A stretch of DNA of 64,000 nucleotides. Source: Planctomycetota bacterium (GTDB lineage: Bacteria; Planctomycetota; JAJSAM01; JAJVHW01). Positions 16,268 through 24,727 of the stretch are shown here, one piece after another. The first letter of the stretch is position 1, and each line of letters begins with the position of its first letter. Under the pieces are notes generated by a model. The model did no database searches. It had not been told where the DNA came from and saw only the letters and a list, made by a program, of their open reading frames with translations. The DNA lies in NCBI GenBank assembly GCA_024280885.1, contig JAJRPF010000067.1, forward strand, positions 23,364 through 87,363, in the 5' to 3' direction. The position numbers were made by a program, and so were the translations under genes.

Positions 16268-16587
16268 CGATCGGACTCCCATGCGTGGCGTGGAGGGCAC
16301 CTTCGCTCTACCCAGCGGATGAGATCCAGTCGTGACCAACGCTGCATCCGGCCTATTCGGACAGGACTCGGAATGTCTCCGCGCGCATGCCAGCGGTAGA
16401 ACACCGAGCGTGAGACCCCGAGTAGCGCGGCGGTCTCGTCGGCCGTGAGAAGAAGTGGCCACGGCGCTTGCGAGTCGGCGTCTCCACGCATCCCGAAGTC
16501 GACCATCTCGTTGATGGACGGTTCACCCAGCGGCGTCGGGGCCGGTGCGCCGGGTTTGCGGGCAGCGGAGGACGTGCGTTTCACCAC
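16264..16587 (-). CDS. AlpA-family excisionase/regulator
   Basis: 107 residues. The second half is a winged-helix/MerR-like DNA-binding domain of the AlpA type: LLTADETAALLGVSRSVFYRWHARGDIPSPVRIG...WSRLDLIRWVE. AlpA proteins act as excisionases or activate the int gene of satellite elements such as P4-like islands. It starts at GTG 16587, overlapping the end of the terminase gene, and ends in ATGA overlapping the integrase start, so xis and int are coupled. Confidence 0.85.
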   Translation of the reverse strand: MVKRTSSAARKPGAPAPTPLGEPSINEMVDFGMRGDADSQAPWPLLLTADETAALLGVSRSVFYRWHARGDIPSPVRIGRMQRWSRLDLIRWVERRCPPRHAWESDR

Positions 16588-17405
16588 GAGATCCAGGTCA
16601 GCCCGCCGGACTCCGCGGGTGGCTCAGCCAGCATCAAGCGGCTCAGCGCCGTGACCGCAGCCGACACGCCGTCGATGCGACGCGGGCCCTTCGGGTCCGG
16701 CTTGCACGGTTTGATGTTTCCGGCCGGGTCGCTCGTGATCTCGGCGTTCGCGACGCACCAGCGCGTGATCGGCGATCCAGAATACGTCAGCCGCCCCGAG
16801 AGGACGAGTGCCTCGAAGAGCTTCGACGGCGCCGAGAGCGAGCCGTAGCCCTGGCGCACCGACACCATGGGCACCGCCGCGTCCATCAGTCGCTGCGCCA
16901 GATCGTCCGCGCCCCAAGGATCGAAGCCGACGCCCACCGGCTGGTACTTGTCCATCAAGTCGAGGATGTGCTGGTAGATCGCACCGTAGTGGACGATCGC
17001 GCCGGGCGTCGCGTTGATCCAGCCTTCGCGCAGCCACACGTCGTAGGGCACGCGGTCGCGCCGAATGCGCTCCTGCATCCGTTCGCCGGGGATCCAGTAC
17101 GACTCGATCAGATGCACCTTGTAGTCCACGGCGACGATCACCGGCGCCTCGCCGTCGCGCTCTCCGTCCACTTCGACGTGCGCCACCGGACCGCCATCGG
17201 GTTCCTTGAACGCGAGCACGACGCTGGTCATGTCAACCCGCGACGAGAGGTCGATGCCGGCGCAGCAGACCAACCCCTTCAGCATCTCCGGCTCGCGCTC
17301 CTCGCGTGCCAGCGCCTCGAACTTCTCGGGCGCGATCCACACCACGCGCGACTCGGTCCAGACGTTCAGGTCAAGGTTGAGGAACGAGTTGCGGCGGCGC
17401 GGTTC
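16581..17405 (-). pseudogene. Terminase large subunit, C-terminal (nuclease) part after an amber stop
   Basis: Directly in frame with the next entry but behind a TAG at 17406-17408. It resumes with EPRRRNSFLNLDLNVWTESR and carries the nuclease-domain features GIDLSSRVDMTSVVLAF, VGFDPWGADDLA, VRQGYGSLSAPSK and SAAVTALSRLM. All align with residues after ~310 of the intact terminase at 38619-40382. If translation reinitiates, it could begin at ATG 17345. Without readthrough the ATPase and nuclease halves are separated, so packaging is probably lost. Confidence 0.8.
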
Positions 17406-18332
17406 CTAGGTCGCTGACAGGCACTCGTCGCGCATGTAGTCAATTTGCTTTGTGACGCCGAGCGAGGGGTTCGCCTTGTGCCACTGCGCCTCGTCGGTCC
17501 AATCCGCCGTCGGATCGATCTCGAAGACCACCGGCAGGAGCTTCGCATCGCTGCGTGTCCCGGCAAGCACGGCATGCGCATGCTCGTAGTGCTCGTAGCA
17601 GATCGACTCGCGATCACTGCCCGCTGTGGTGATGACGACGACCACCGGCTGGCGCCTCGCGCTGGTGCCCCTGGACAACACTTCCCACAGCTCGCGAGAC
17701 TTCTGCGCGTGGAACTCATCGAAGAGTAGGCCGTGGATATTGAAGCCATGTTTCGTTCCGACTGCCTTGCTGAGCACCTTGTACGTGGAGCGCGAAGCGG
17801 GTTGTGTGATGGCGCGCTTGTGGATCGTGAGACCCGCGTCCGCGATCAGATCGCACCCCTCCTCCGCCATCGCCGCGGCTTCCCCGAAGACGATCCGCGC
17901 CTGCTCTTCGTTGGCTGCTGCGGAGTAGACCTCAGCGCCCGCTTCACCGTCGGCGGTCAGCAGGTAGAGAGCGATGCCCGATGCGAGCGCGGACTTCCCG
18001 TTCTTCTTCGCGACGATGACGAAGAGATGTCGGAAACGGCGCAGGCCATCGGCGACGCGCATCCATCCGAATAACGGACGGATGATGAGATCGCGTTGCC
18101 ACGGCAGAAGTACGAACGGCTTGCCCTTCCACGGGGCTTTCGTGTGCACCAAGTACGTCGCGAAGAACTCCTCGGGGCGCGCCGCCGCCTCGGCATCGAA
18201 GTCGTACAGGCCGCACGGCGACTCCCACCGTTCGGTGTCGGCGTTCCACTCGGCGTCCAGCCGCAGAGACGCGTCGGGCCACGTCTCCCAGGGAGGGGCG
18301 TCGCCCGACCACCACGGCTGTCTGGCATCCAC
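17406..18332 (-). CDS. Terminase large subunit, N-terminal ATPase part truncated by TAG
   Basis: 308 residues from ATG 18332. It has LLPWQRDLIIRPLFGW, a P-loop-like VAKKNGKSALASG, and a Walker B region GLLFDEFHAQKSRELW, as in HK97-type large terminases that drive DNA into proheads. The frame stops at TAG (17406-17408) immediately after RDECLSAT. The paralogue reads through at the same place (RAECAAAQAEPRKRN), so one base change, for example CAG to TAG, is enough to explain it. It sits in the same gene order as the intact copy on the other strand. Confidence 0.8.
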   Translation of the reverse strand: MDARQPWWSGDAPPWETWPDASLRLDAEWNADTERWESPCGLYDFDAEAAARPEEFFATYLVHTKAPWKGKPFVLLPWQRDLIIRPLFGWMRVADGLRRFRHLFVIVAKKNGKSALASGIALYLLTADGEAGAEVYSAAANEEQARIVFGEAAAMAEEGCDLIADAGLTIHKRAITQPASRSTYKVLSKAVGTKHGFNIHGLLFDEFHAQKSRELWEVLSRGTSARRQPVVVVITTAGSDRESICYEHYEHAHAVLAGTRSDAKLLPVVFEIDPTADWTDEAQWHKANPSLGVTKQIDYMRDECLSAT

Positions 18333-18336
18333 GGCG

Positions 18337-18633
18337 CTACTCCGCCCCCGAAGTGGACCAATGCAGGAGCAGGCCCTCCTGCATCAGGTCTTTCCCGATG
18401 GGGGAGAGCTGAGCACCTTCGACCCACATGGAGCCAGCGAGCCACGTGATGCTCAGCGTGCCCGCGGGCACTGCTGAGCACACGATCTCGTACGCGGCGG
18501 CGTCGGTGAGTTGCACGTCTCCGGTCCAGCCGCGGAACGCCATGCCGAGATGACTCGCGCAGACGTTGCAGGTGGGGCCCAAGAGGTCCAGGCAGTCCCG
18601 AATGAAGCTTGTCGGCGTGCGGTCGTACCTCAT
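18337..18633 (-). CDS. Hypothetical phage protein (98 aa)
   Basis: Starts at ATG 18633, overlapping the stop of the DUF4406-like gene (ATGA), and ends 4 bp before the terminase. The sequence has paired cysteines (GPTCNVCASHLG) and a C-terminus rich in leucine and glutamate. It has no counterpart between DUF4406 and terminase in the second prophage. Function unknown; the tight spacing supports it as a real gene. Confidence 0.55.
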   Translation of the reverse strand: MRYDRTPTSFIRDCLDLLGPTCNVCASHLGMAFRGWTGDVQLTDAAAYEIVCSAVPAGTLSITWLAGSMWVEGAQLSPIGKDLMQEGLLLHWSTSGAE

Positions 18634-18944
18634 CTTGCTGACTCCTCTGTGATGAAGGAAATGGGGATTCCGAGCGTTGATGCAGCTGCAATCTCGCGAC
18701 GCATTCCGTCGGAGACGTGACCGGCGACGAGGACTTCGTCAGCGACGGCGAGCCAGGCCAACGCCGCCCCGGTCCCCGCGTCCCGTTCTCCCGGATCGCC
18801 GTCATCGAGCGCCTGTGGGAGAAACAAGTGCGGGGCGAGGGGAGCGTCGCCCCGCAGCGCGATCGCGCGACACAGCGCCACAGCGCGCGCCGTGTTGGCC
18901 TCGGTGTCGCCGCGGTACGGGGAACAGACGTAGATGCGTTTCAT
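18630..18944 (-). CDS. DUF4406-like nucleoside deoxyribosyltransferase-fold protein
   Basis: 104 residues starting MKRIYVCSPYRGDTEANTARA, the N-terminal signature of DUF4406/YtoQ-like proteins related to nucleoside 2-deoxyribosyltransferases. The LAWLAVADEVLVAG and GMRREIAAASTLGIPI segments also fit. Such genes are common in phage packaging-replication clusters, possibly in nucleotide metabolism. ATGA overlaps link it to both the methyltransferase upstream and the 98-aa gene downstream. A paralogue lies at 38309-38626. Confidence 0.75.
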   Translation of the reverse strand: MKRIYVCSPYRGDTEANTARAVALCRAIALRGDAPLAPHLFLPQALDDGDPGERDAGTGAALAWLAVADEVLVAGHVSDGMRREIAAASTLGIPISFITEESAR

Positions 18945-20206
18945 GGCCGCACCAACTCGGCGGTGCCGCCGGTGAACGCTTCCCAACGTGCGACGGCGAC
19001 GTCGACGTACTTCGGGTCGATCTCCATCGCGAAGCAGCGCCGGCGACGGCGTTCGCATGCGATGAGCGTCGTGCCCGATCCGCTGAAGGGCTCGTAAACC
19101 TCGGCGAGATCGTGGTTCTCGATCGGGCGCTGCATGCAGAGGAGCGGCTTCTGCGTGGGGTGGTCGAACTTCTCCTCGGTACTGCCCGCCATCACCTGCT
19201 TGGGACTCGGCGCGTCCCACAGGTTCGACTGGTCGCGTGAGCCGATCCACGCCGACGTCTTGCCGTTCCGCACCGCGTACCAACACGGTTCTGTCTGGTA
19301 GTGATAGTGCGTTCGCGAGAGCACGAAGTGGGGCTTGCGCCAGATGATCTGCTGACGCAGGTCGAAGCCGATTTCGCGCAGCCCCGCACCGACGTCCACG
19401 CTGAAGGAGGACGCGTGCCAGACGTAGGCGACGCGAAGCGACGGCACGAGTGCGAAGGCGTGTGACCAGTCGGCGGTCGTGTCGCCGGAGATGGTCGTGT
19501 TGGCATGGCCCTTCGCGCGCTGCATATAGGACGCCTGCGCGGGACCGAGAGCGTTCTTGCCAGCACGATCGCGCCATTCCATATCAAGCTCGACGCCATA
19601 CGGCGGATCGCAAACCAGCAGCTCCGGCGTCGCCCCGTCGAGCAGCCGCGCGACGTCGTCGGCACTGGTCGCGTCGCCGCAGAGCAGACGATGCTCCCCC
19701 AGCACCCACAGGTCGCCGAGTCGCGCCACCGGCTCATCCGGCGGCTCCGGGATCTCGTCCGGATCGGTCTCGCCCTCGACGTTCGCGAGCAGCTTGCCGA
19801 TCTCCGCGTCCGTGAAGCCCGAGACCAGATGGTCGAAATCGGGCGACTCCTGCAGTTCACCCAACAGACGACCGAGGACGTCGTCGTCCCACCCGGCCAG
19901 TTCCGCGGACCGGTTCAGCGCGATCCCGAGCGCAGTGGCGTTGAGATCGTCGACGTCGAGTTCGACGACGTCCACCTCGGCGGTCCCCATCTCGCGCAGC
20001 ACTGCCACGCGACCGTTGCCACCGATCACGCGGCCCGTGGACTTCTGCACCACGATCGGTTCGACCTGGCCGAAGCGTTCCGAGCTCGAGCGGATCGCAC
20101 CGAGGTTGCGCTTGTCGTGAGTGCGCGCGTTGGCCGGGTCGATGGTCAGCTCGTCGAGCCGCTTGCGGACGACGGTCAGACTCTCCGTGGATGCGGCGGT
20201 GGTCAT
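18941..20206 (-). CDS. ParB-domain DNA methyltransferase (DPPY, beta-class order)
   Basis: 421 residues. The N-terminal ~110 residues are a ParB/Srx-like nuclease-fold domain (IDPANARTHDKRNLGAI...RVIGGNGRVAVLREMG). The C-terminal part is an amino-methyltransferase with catalytic DPPYGVELD followed much later by the SAM-binding FSGSGTTLIACERR, so motif IV precedes motif I as in beta-class N4-cytosine/N6-adenine enzymes. It probably protects or marks phage DNA. It is closely similar to the paralogue at 37038-38312. ATGA overlaps connect it to both neighbours. Confidence 0.9.
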   Translation of the reverse strand: MTTAASTESLTVVRKRLDELTIDPANARTHDKRNLGAIRSSSERFGQVEPIVVQKSTGRVIGGNGRVAVLREMGTAEVDVVELDVDDLNATALGIALNRSAELAGWDDDVLGRLLGELQESPDFDHLVSGFTDAEIGKLLANVEGETDPDEIPEPPDEPVARLGDLWVLGEHRLLCGDATSADDVARLLDGATPELLVCDPPYGVELDMEWRDRAGKNALGPAQASYMQRAKGHANTTISGDTTADWSHAFALVPSLRVAYVWHASSFSVDVGAGLREIGFDLRQQIIWRKPHFVLSRTHYHYQTEPCWYAVRNGKTSAWIGSRDQSNLWDAPSPKQVMAGSTEEKFDHPTQKPLLCMQRPIENHDLAEVYEPFSGSGTTLIACERRRRRCFAMEIDPKYVDVAVARWEAFTGGTAELVRP

Positions 20207-20496
20207 TTCTTCAACTCCTTGAGCTTGCGGGCGGCGAGACCATTCAGGACGGCGATCGTCTCGTCAGCGATGCGCCCGTCCTCGTGCACGAGGCCGTGCT
20301 TCAACAGGACGGTGCCGATCTTCTCGGCGACGACGAGCGGCACACCGGCGAGCGGTGCCCAGACGGCGTCGCGGTCCGGTGCACCGTCCTCGGCGAGAGC
20401 AGCAGCGGCGAGCGGCCACGCGATGCAGAGCCGCTGCGCCGACACGTCGGTGCCAACGAACGCGACGGCGACGGCGGTCAGACTGAGTTGGGGCAT
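20203..20496 (-). CDS. Small phage protein (97 aa) between TerS and methyltransferase
   Basis: Starts at ATG 20496, four bases after the TerS stop, and overlaps the methyltransferase start. It is mostly helical (RLCIAWPLAAAALAEDG, VAEKIGTVLLKHGLVHEDGRI) with a lysine-rich end (RKLKELKK). The second prophage has a 90-aa protein in exactly the same slot with a similar pattern (RMAVAWPVAFERA, LRAHGICLDDGTI), so this is a conserved component of the packaging cassette. Function unknown. Confidence 0.65.
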   Translation of the reverse strand: MPQLSLTAVAVAFVGTDVSAQRLCIAWPLAAAALAEDGAPDRDAVWAPLAGVPLVVAEKIGTVLLKHGLVHEDGRIADETIAVLNGLAARKLKELKK

Positions 20497-20500
20497 GGCG

Positions 20501-20995
20501 CTATCTCCCGCCGCCTGCAGCAGCGTTGCCGAAGAACTTCGCGCGCACGGCGTCGCGCTTCGTATCCGTCGCCCGCGGAGCGGTCGTGACGGTGGCGCGC
20601 GACGACGGCGAGAGGCCCATCTCGCGTGACGCCTGGACCAGCTGCGACCGAGCTGTGGCGGCCAACTTCGCGTGGGGCGAGGCGACCATGCGGCCGTAGG
20701 TGTCCACGACCACAGCCCCTTCGATCGTGAGGGCGCGTTCGGCACGACAGAGTTGCGACCAGGCGGTGCAGTACGTCGTCAAGATCGCCAGGTCGATGAC
20801 CTCGATCAGCCCTCGGACTTCCAGTTCGGGGGTGATGCGCAGCCACTCCTTGCGAGCGATGTCGTCCAGGAACGTCGGTGGTTCGGGGACGCCCGGCAGG
20901 GCGGGCGGTTCGTTGGGATTCATGCGACACGGCTGGTCGGTTCCCTGCAGACGCTTGATCGCGCTCGGCAGTGGTCGCGGTCCTCGGGTGGCCAT
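20501..20995 (-). CDS. Terminase small subunit, P27 family
   Basis: 164 residues from ATG 20995, placed 9 bp after AGGAG. The N-terminus MATRGPRPLPSAIKRLQGT...PPALPGVPEPP is the P27-type TerS signature, followed by a helical LTTYCTAWSQLCRAERAL core and an HAKLAATARSQLVQASREMGLSPSSR motif. TerS recognises the packaging site and recruits TerL. A paralogue with the same layout is at 36269-36772. Confidence 0.85.
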   Translation of the reverse strand: MATRGPRPLPSAIKRLQGTDQPCRMNPNEPPALPGVPEPPTFLDDIARKEWLRITPELEVRGLIEVIDLAILTTYCTAWSQLCRAERALTIEGAVVVDTYGRMVASPHAKLAATARSQLVQASREMGLSPSSRATVTTAPRATDTKRDAVRAKFFGNAAAGGGR

Positions 20996-21281
20996 GGTCA
21001 TCGTCTCCTGGAGTCGTTGTTGGTCTCGCGCGTACGTGCGCGGGCGAGCGCGGGGGAAACGTCGGCACTTGCACGCGGACGAAATCGGGTTTCCCTGCGG
21101 GGACTGCCCTCTAGGACGGACCTCGGATCCCCCCCCCGGGGGCGCGGCACGTGCGCCTCTGCGCCCCTCTCCCGGCCGATGCGTATGGGGATACGCACCG
21201 CCGAGAGGCCGCCACAGAGCGCGAGTTCGCGGTGCGGCGCGGCGACCCGCTTCGACGCCGTCTGTGTCCGTGCGACGCCGG
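20996..21281. other. Gene-free spacer between HNH and TerS; possible cos region
   Basis: No supported gene. It contains a run of nine C then five G around 21131 and a perfect hairpin at 21180-21197. In HK97-like phages with HNH next to TerS, the cohesive-end site often lies in this spacer, so this is a candidate cos; the sequence alone cannot show cleavage. Confidence 0.3.
21180..21197. promoter_or_regulatory. Perfect 7-bp inverted repeat (TGCGTAT-GGGG-ATACGCA)
   Basis: A perfect stem of seven pairs with a GGGG loop in the HNH-TerS spacer. There is no U-tract on either side, so it is more likely a protein-binding or packaging signal than a terminator. Confidence 0.4.
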
Positions 21282-21698
21282 TCATCGGTGACGCCCCTTG
21301 CGTGCTGGAGTTCCCCAGCCGCAGGAATCGATGGCCGTTCTGCGGTCATGATGTCGTTTGCACAAGACGCGGAGATTCGATGCCTCATGCGTCCCGCCGC
21401 GCGCCAACTCGACGATGTGATCCACGACCGTGCCAACCGTCATCCGGCTGACGAAACGCGTCAGGTCCTCGCCCGGTGCGCCCAGTAAACAGAAGCGGCA
21501 GAGCGGCTCCCTCGCCAGCGCCGCCAACCGCACCTTCTGCCAGCCGGGTCCGTAGCCGCGTTCGCGCTTCGTCCCGCGCTGCGCGTCGTACGCCCGGTTC
21601 CGCTCGCGGCGGTGTCGCGGGCAGCGCGCGCTCTTGCCGGTCACCAGGGCCGGGCACGACGGTGCGGTGCACGGGCGCGGCGGGCGTTGGCCGGTCAT
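21282..21698 (-). CDS. HNH endonuclease, phage packaging-associated
   Basis: 138 residues from ATG 21698 (MTGQRPPRPCTAPSCPAL), the start that aligns with the second prophage's copy. Zinc-binding cysteines (CRFC, CKRHH) flank the core VVDHIVELARGGTHEASNLRVLC, a typical HNH nicking module with metal-binding histidine and asparagine. Such HNH proteins next to terminase genes stimulate DNA cleavage during packaging in HK97-like phages. Confidence 0.88.
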   Translation of the reverse strand: MTGQRPPRPCTAPSCPALVTGKSARCPRHRRERNRAYDAQRGTKRERGYGPGWQKVRLAALAREPLCRFCLLGAPGEDLTRFVSRMTVGTVVDHIVELARGGTHEASNLRVLCKRHHDRRTAIDSCGWGTPARKGRHR

Positions 21699-21913
21699 GG
21701 CGTCACCGCCGGATGGGTTGCTGTCGCCCAACCGTCTGCGTCAGTCCCAACCACGCGGTGGCAGGCTGACACGAGGATCTTCTGGTTCAGTGACGTGCAC
21801 TGGTTGCGGAGCGCCAAGGGATGGCGAGCGCGCGCGGGCGCGCCGACAGTGCTGACAACGAGCGCGCGCGTCGGTCCACGGGAACGCCCGAATTCGAGGC
21901 CGGGGACAGGCGC

Positions 21914-21999
21914 TGTGACGTTGTGTGACGTTCGCTCCCACATCTCCCTAATCCTCTCTCTCGCGAGGAGTCTGGGGAGGAACGTCACAGAACGTCACA
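21914..21999. repeat. Inverted pair of doubled 10-bp repeats (iteron-like)
   Basis: The left arm (21914-21933) is TGTGACGTTG followed by TGTGACGTTC. The right arm (21980-21999) is its reverse complement except at one position. Thus four TGTGACGTT(C/G) units face each other across a 46-bp pyrimidine-rich spacer. The right arm lies inside the last codons of the primase (SVTFCDVP) and the left arm is downstream of it. The loop is too long for a simple terminator. Placement at a primase-helicase gene suggests an origin or a regulator site. Confidence 0.75.
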
Positions 22000-24518
22000 C
22001 TCGGGTCTGGGCGCAGCCCGATGCCGGACCACCCGCGTGCTCGACCGGAGTCGGCCTTCTCGATGCCGAGGCTTCCCTGACGGCTCGAAAGTCGCTGTCC
22101 GAACGAGCGTGCGGTGCCGTTCGGGAGCCCGTATCCGCCGCACCACTGACACCACGCGGCGAAGAGCACAGCGCTGGTCGTCACCACGCCGGGCTGCAGT
22201 TCGCAGCTCTCTGAAATGAATCGTGAGAGCCGGTCCTGCGAACTCCGGTAGCGGAGGGACTCGGTGCGCACCGCGGCGGGGGCGTCGAGACCGTGTTCGT
22301 GCCACTCACGGGCGCCAGCGACGATCCAGTTGAATATCCCGGGCGCCTCGGCGCGCAGTTCCCGAAGCAGATGCGGGTCGCACTCCGATCCAGCGAACGT
22401 CCGGCGGAATGGGAGTACGAGGACGCGACGCCAGAGCCCCTCACCGTCATCCCGTACGCGGGGAGCGTGGTTGGCTGCGAACCAGAGCTTGCCGGTGAAA
22501 ACGAACTCGAACTCGGGTTGGTAGTGGAAGCGGGCGACCACCTCGTCGCCGCCGGTGATGCGTTTGATCAGGGCAGCTGCGAGCACTTCCCCGAGCTCGG
22601 GCTCTGCCGTCACCACAAGGCGAACGTTGTGGAGCCTGGCCAGGTCGGAGCGAATGCGCTCGCTGTGCTTGGACTGCAGGAACGACGAGGGATCGGCCGA
22701 CGCTGCGTAGGAGCCGAGAATTCGTCTCAACACAGAGAGCAGGACGGACTTGCCATTGGACCCCGAGCCCAGCAGGAAGAGCAGGATCTGTTCGGCGGTC
22801 GAAGCGGTGGCCGAATAGCCAGCCATCCGCTGGGCGAACTGGATGAGCGAGTGGTCCGTCTCGCCGCGCTCATCGACGAAAACTTCTCGCAGGAACCTGT
22901 CCCAGCGCGGGCACGTTGCGCTCGGGTCGAACGCGATTGGCACCTGACGAGTCATGAGAAGTGCGGGGTCGTGCGGTCGCAGCTTCGCGGTCGCGAGATC
23001 CACGACGCCGTTGTGGCAGTTCAGAAGCAGCGGGTGCTGGTCGAACTCCTCAAGGCGGACATGCACTCCGGGCACCGAACGGGCGCTCGTGACCATGGCC
23101 TCGACTCCGGCAGCGGACCGCACACGCTTCGCCTCGCGCACGGCGCGCGCCGGGTCGTCGTCATCGACGGCCTCGCGCAGGACGCGCTTGCCGAACTTCT
23201 GGGCCAGCCCCTTGACCAGGACGTCCTTCACGTCGCGCCGCCAGACTCCGCGCCGCAATACCATCCACCCGTGGCTGGTCGCGTAGCGGATCTCGCCTTC
23301 GTGACGGGCGGCGAAGCGTTCCGCGTTTCGGGAGTCCGAGTATTCGTCGCCGCGCAGTGGTTCCTCGGCTGTGGGCGGTTGGACCGGGGCGGCAGGATCG
23401 TCGGGTTGCGCGGCATCGAGCGGCGGCGCAGGAATCTCGGGCGACCACGCCATCGACGCCTCGATCGCCCTTCGCAGCAGTGCAGGGGCTGCTGTCCCGT
23501 ACTTCGTCACGAGGTCCGCCGCGTCACTCTCGTCGGCGTCGCCCGACAGGTAGGGGCCGAGGTCCGCGACGCGGACGCGCGCTCCCGCGGCCGTCAGCGA
23601 CTCACCGTCCGCCACGCTTGCCGTTCCTGCGGGATCGAGATCCGGGAGGAGCACAACGTCGCTGTCGGCCAGGAGTCGCGGAAGGGGGCCGAGTCCGCCC
23701 GCCTCTCCGGTCGCCTTGCTGATGGCGACGACATCGGGGAGGGCAGCGGCCAGGCGGTCGGTGTCCTTCTCTCCGGCGCAGAGGACGCGCGGCTGACCGC
23801 GGCGGGCCGGGTCCACGAGCACGTCGTAGCCCAGGAAGCCACGGCTTGCGGGGCCGAGCGTGGTCGACTTCTTCTCGCCCTTGCGCAACTCGTCCACGGC
23901 GCGGAACTTCACGGCCACGACCGTGCCGTCCGCGTCCTGGATCGGCCAGACGAGGGCGGCCGGATAGGTCTTGCCGGCGCGGCTCACTCTACGCGTCTGG
24001 AAACCGACTCCATACGCCGCCAGGACGCGCGGATCGAAACCGTAGCTCGTTGCGGCGTCCATGGGGGCGTCGTCTGCGCTCAGCGCGAGCCAGTCGAGCC
24101 CGGCGCGCGATTGGCGGTAGAACGACTGCGCCTGTTCCACACGACGTTGCTCGTCGTCGGAGTGCGCTGGGGCTGCGTTGCCATTCGCGTCAGCGCGTGG
24201 GCCGCGTCCGTTTACGTGGCCGTTCGACGGTAGGTAGCCACGTGCCAGAAGCCAGCGGCGGGCACCTGCGGCGTCGGGCGCATGCCCGAGGGCGACGACG
24301 AGCTGCATCACGTCCCAGCCGTCGCCGCAGGCGTGGCAATTCACCATGCCGCGTTCTGCGTTCACGGATGCGCTCGGGGTGCGGTCGCCGTTCGAGTGGT
24401 GGTCGGGGAACGGGCAGTGAATCGTCTGCTCGCCGTGCGGACGCACTTCGCACCCGAGGAGCTCGGAGAGCACTGCGGCGGCGGAGCCGTGTTCGACGAC
24501 GTCGGCGGTGATCGTCAC
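21948..24518 (-). CDS. Phage/satellite primase-helicase (CHC2 zinc finger, TOPRIM, P4-type helicase)
   Basis: 856 residues. A CHC2-type zinc finger is at the N-terminus (C35, H40 or H41, C61, C64 in HCPFPDHH and NCHACGDGWD). A TOPRIM-like region follows (catalytic E250 in CAGEKDTD, DLD at 293-295). A D5/P4-type SF3-like helicase then has the P-loop GSGSNGKS at 584-591, Walker B TAEPELGE, and an arginine-finger region LWRRVLVLPFRR. Such proteins prime and unwind element DNA from an iteron origin. The start overlaps the upstream 70-aa gene. The C-terminal codons carry half of the inverted repeat at 21914-21999. Confidence 0.9.
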   Translation of the reverse strand: MTITADVVEHGSAAAVLSELLGCEVRPHGEQTIHCPFPDHHSNGDRTPSASVNAERGMVNCHACGDGWDVMQLVVALGHAPDAAGARRWLLARGYLPSNGHVNGRGPRADANGNAAPAHSDDEQRRVEQAQSFYRQSRAGLDWLALSADDAPMDAATSYGFDPRVLAAYGVGFQTRRVSRAGKTYPAALVWPIQDADGTVVAVKFRAVDELRKGEKKSTTLGPASRGFLGYDVLVDPARRGQPRVLCAGEKDTDRLAAALPDVVAISKATGEAGGLGPLPRLLADSDVVLLPDLDPAGTASVADGESLTAAGARVRVADLGPYLSGDADESDAADLVTKYGTAAPALLRRAIEASMAWSPEIPAPPLDAAQPDDPAAPVQPPTAEEPLRGDEYSDSRNAERFAARHEGEIRYATSHGWMVLRRGVWRRDVKDVLVKGLAQKFGKRVLREAVDDDDPARAVREAKRVRSAAGVEAMVTSARSVPGVHVRLEEFDQHPLLLNCHNGVVDLATAKLRPHDPALLMTRQVPIAFDPSATCPRWDRFLREVFVDERGETDHSLIQFAQRMAGYSATASTAEQILLFLLGSGSNGKSVLLSVLRRILGSYAASADPSSFLQSKHSERIRSDLARLHNVRLVVTAEPELGEVLAAALIKRITGGDEVVARFHYQPEFEFVFTGKLWFAANHAPRVRDDGEGLWRRVLVLPFRRTFAGSECDPHLLRELRAEAPGIFNWIVAGAREWHEHGLDAPAAVRTESLRYRSSQDRLSRFISESCELQPGVVTTSAVLFAAWCQWCGGYGLPNGTARSFGQRLSSRQGSLGIEKADSGRARGWSGIGLRPDPSVTFCDVPPQTPRERED

Positions 24519-24727
24519 CCCTCGCCCCCGTCCGCGCGCCGCTTCTCACGCCAGCGACGCTCCATGCGCTCGGCGTCTGCGTTCTCCTCCGCGGCCGCGC
24601 GCTGCTCGTCGGCGATCGCCTGCAGGAACTCCTCGCGAGTGAGCTTCGCGGGATCGCGCCAGACGCGCTTCGTGCCGCCGCCCGGGAGCGTGATCGTCAT
24701 GAGGATCATGTCGTCGGGGGCGGTCAT
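24515..24727 (-). CDS. Small charged protein (70 aa) in the replication operon
   Basis: Starts at ATG 24727 (ATGA overlap with the HTH gene) and ends overlapping the primase start. The N-terminal MILMTITLPGGGTKRVWRDP is a small beta hairpin. The rest is a strongly charged helix (LTREEFLQAIADEQRAAAEE...ERMERRWREKRR). The tight two-sided coupling argues it is real. Function unknown; a primase accessory factor is a guess. Confidence 0.6.
   Translation of the reverse strand: MTAPDDMILMTITLPGGGTKRVWRDPAKLTREEFLQAIADEQRAAAEENADAERMERRWREKRRADGGEG

Noticed and set aside
21699..21947. Possible small gene in the primase-HNH gap
   Set aside because: The only frames are Arg/Ala-rich without a ribosome-binding site; the notable content is the inverted repeat.
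22293..24233. 646-residue plus-strand frame opposite the primase
   Set aside because: The minus-strand primase has zinc-finger, TOPRIM and helicase motifs; the plus-strand frame has none.
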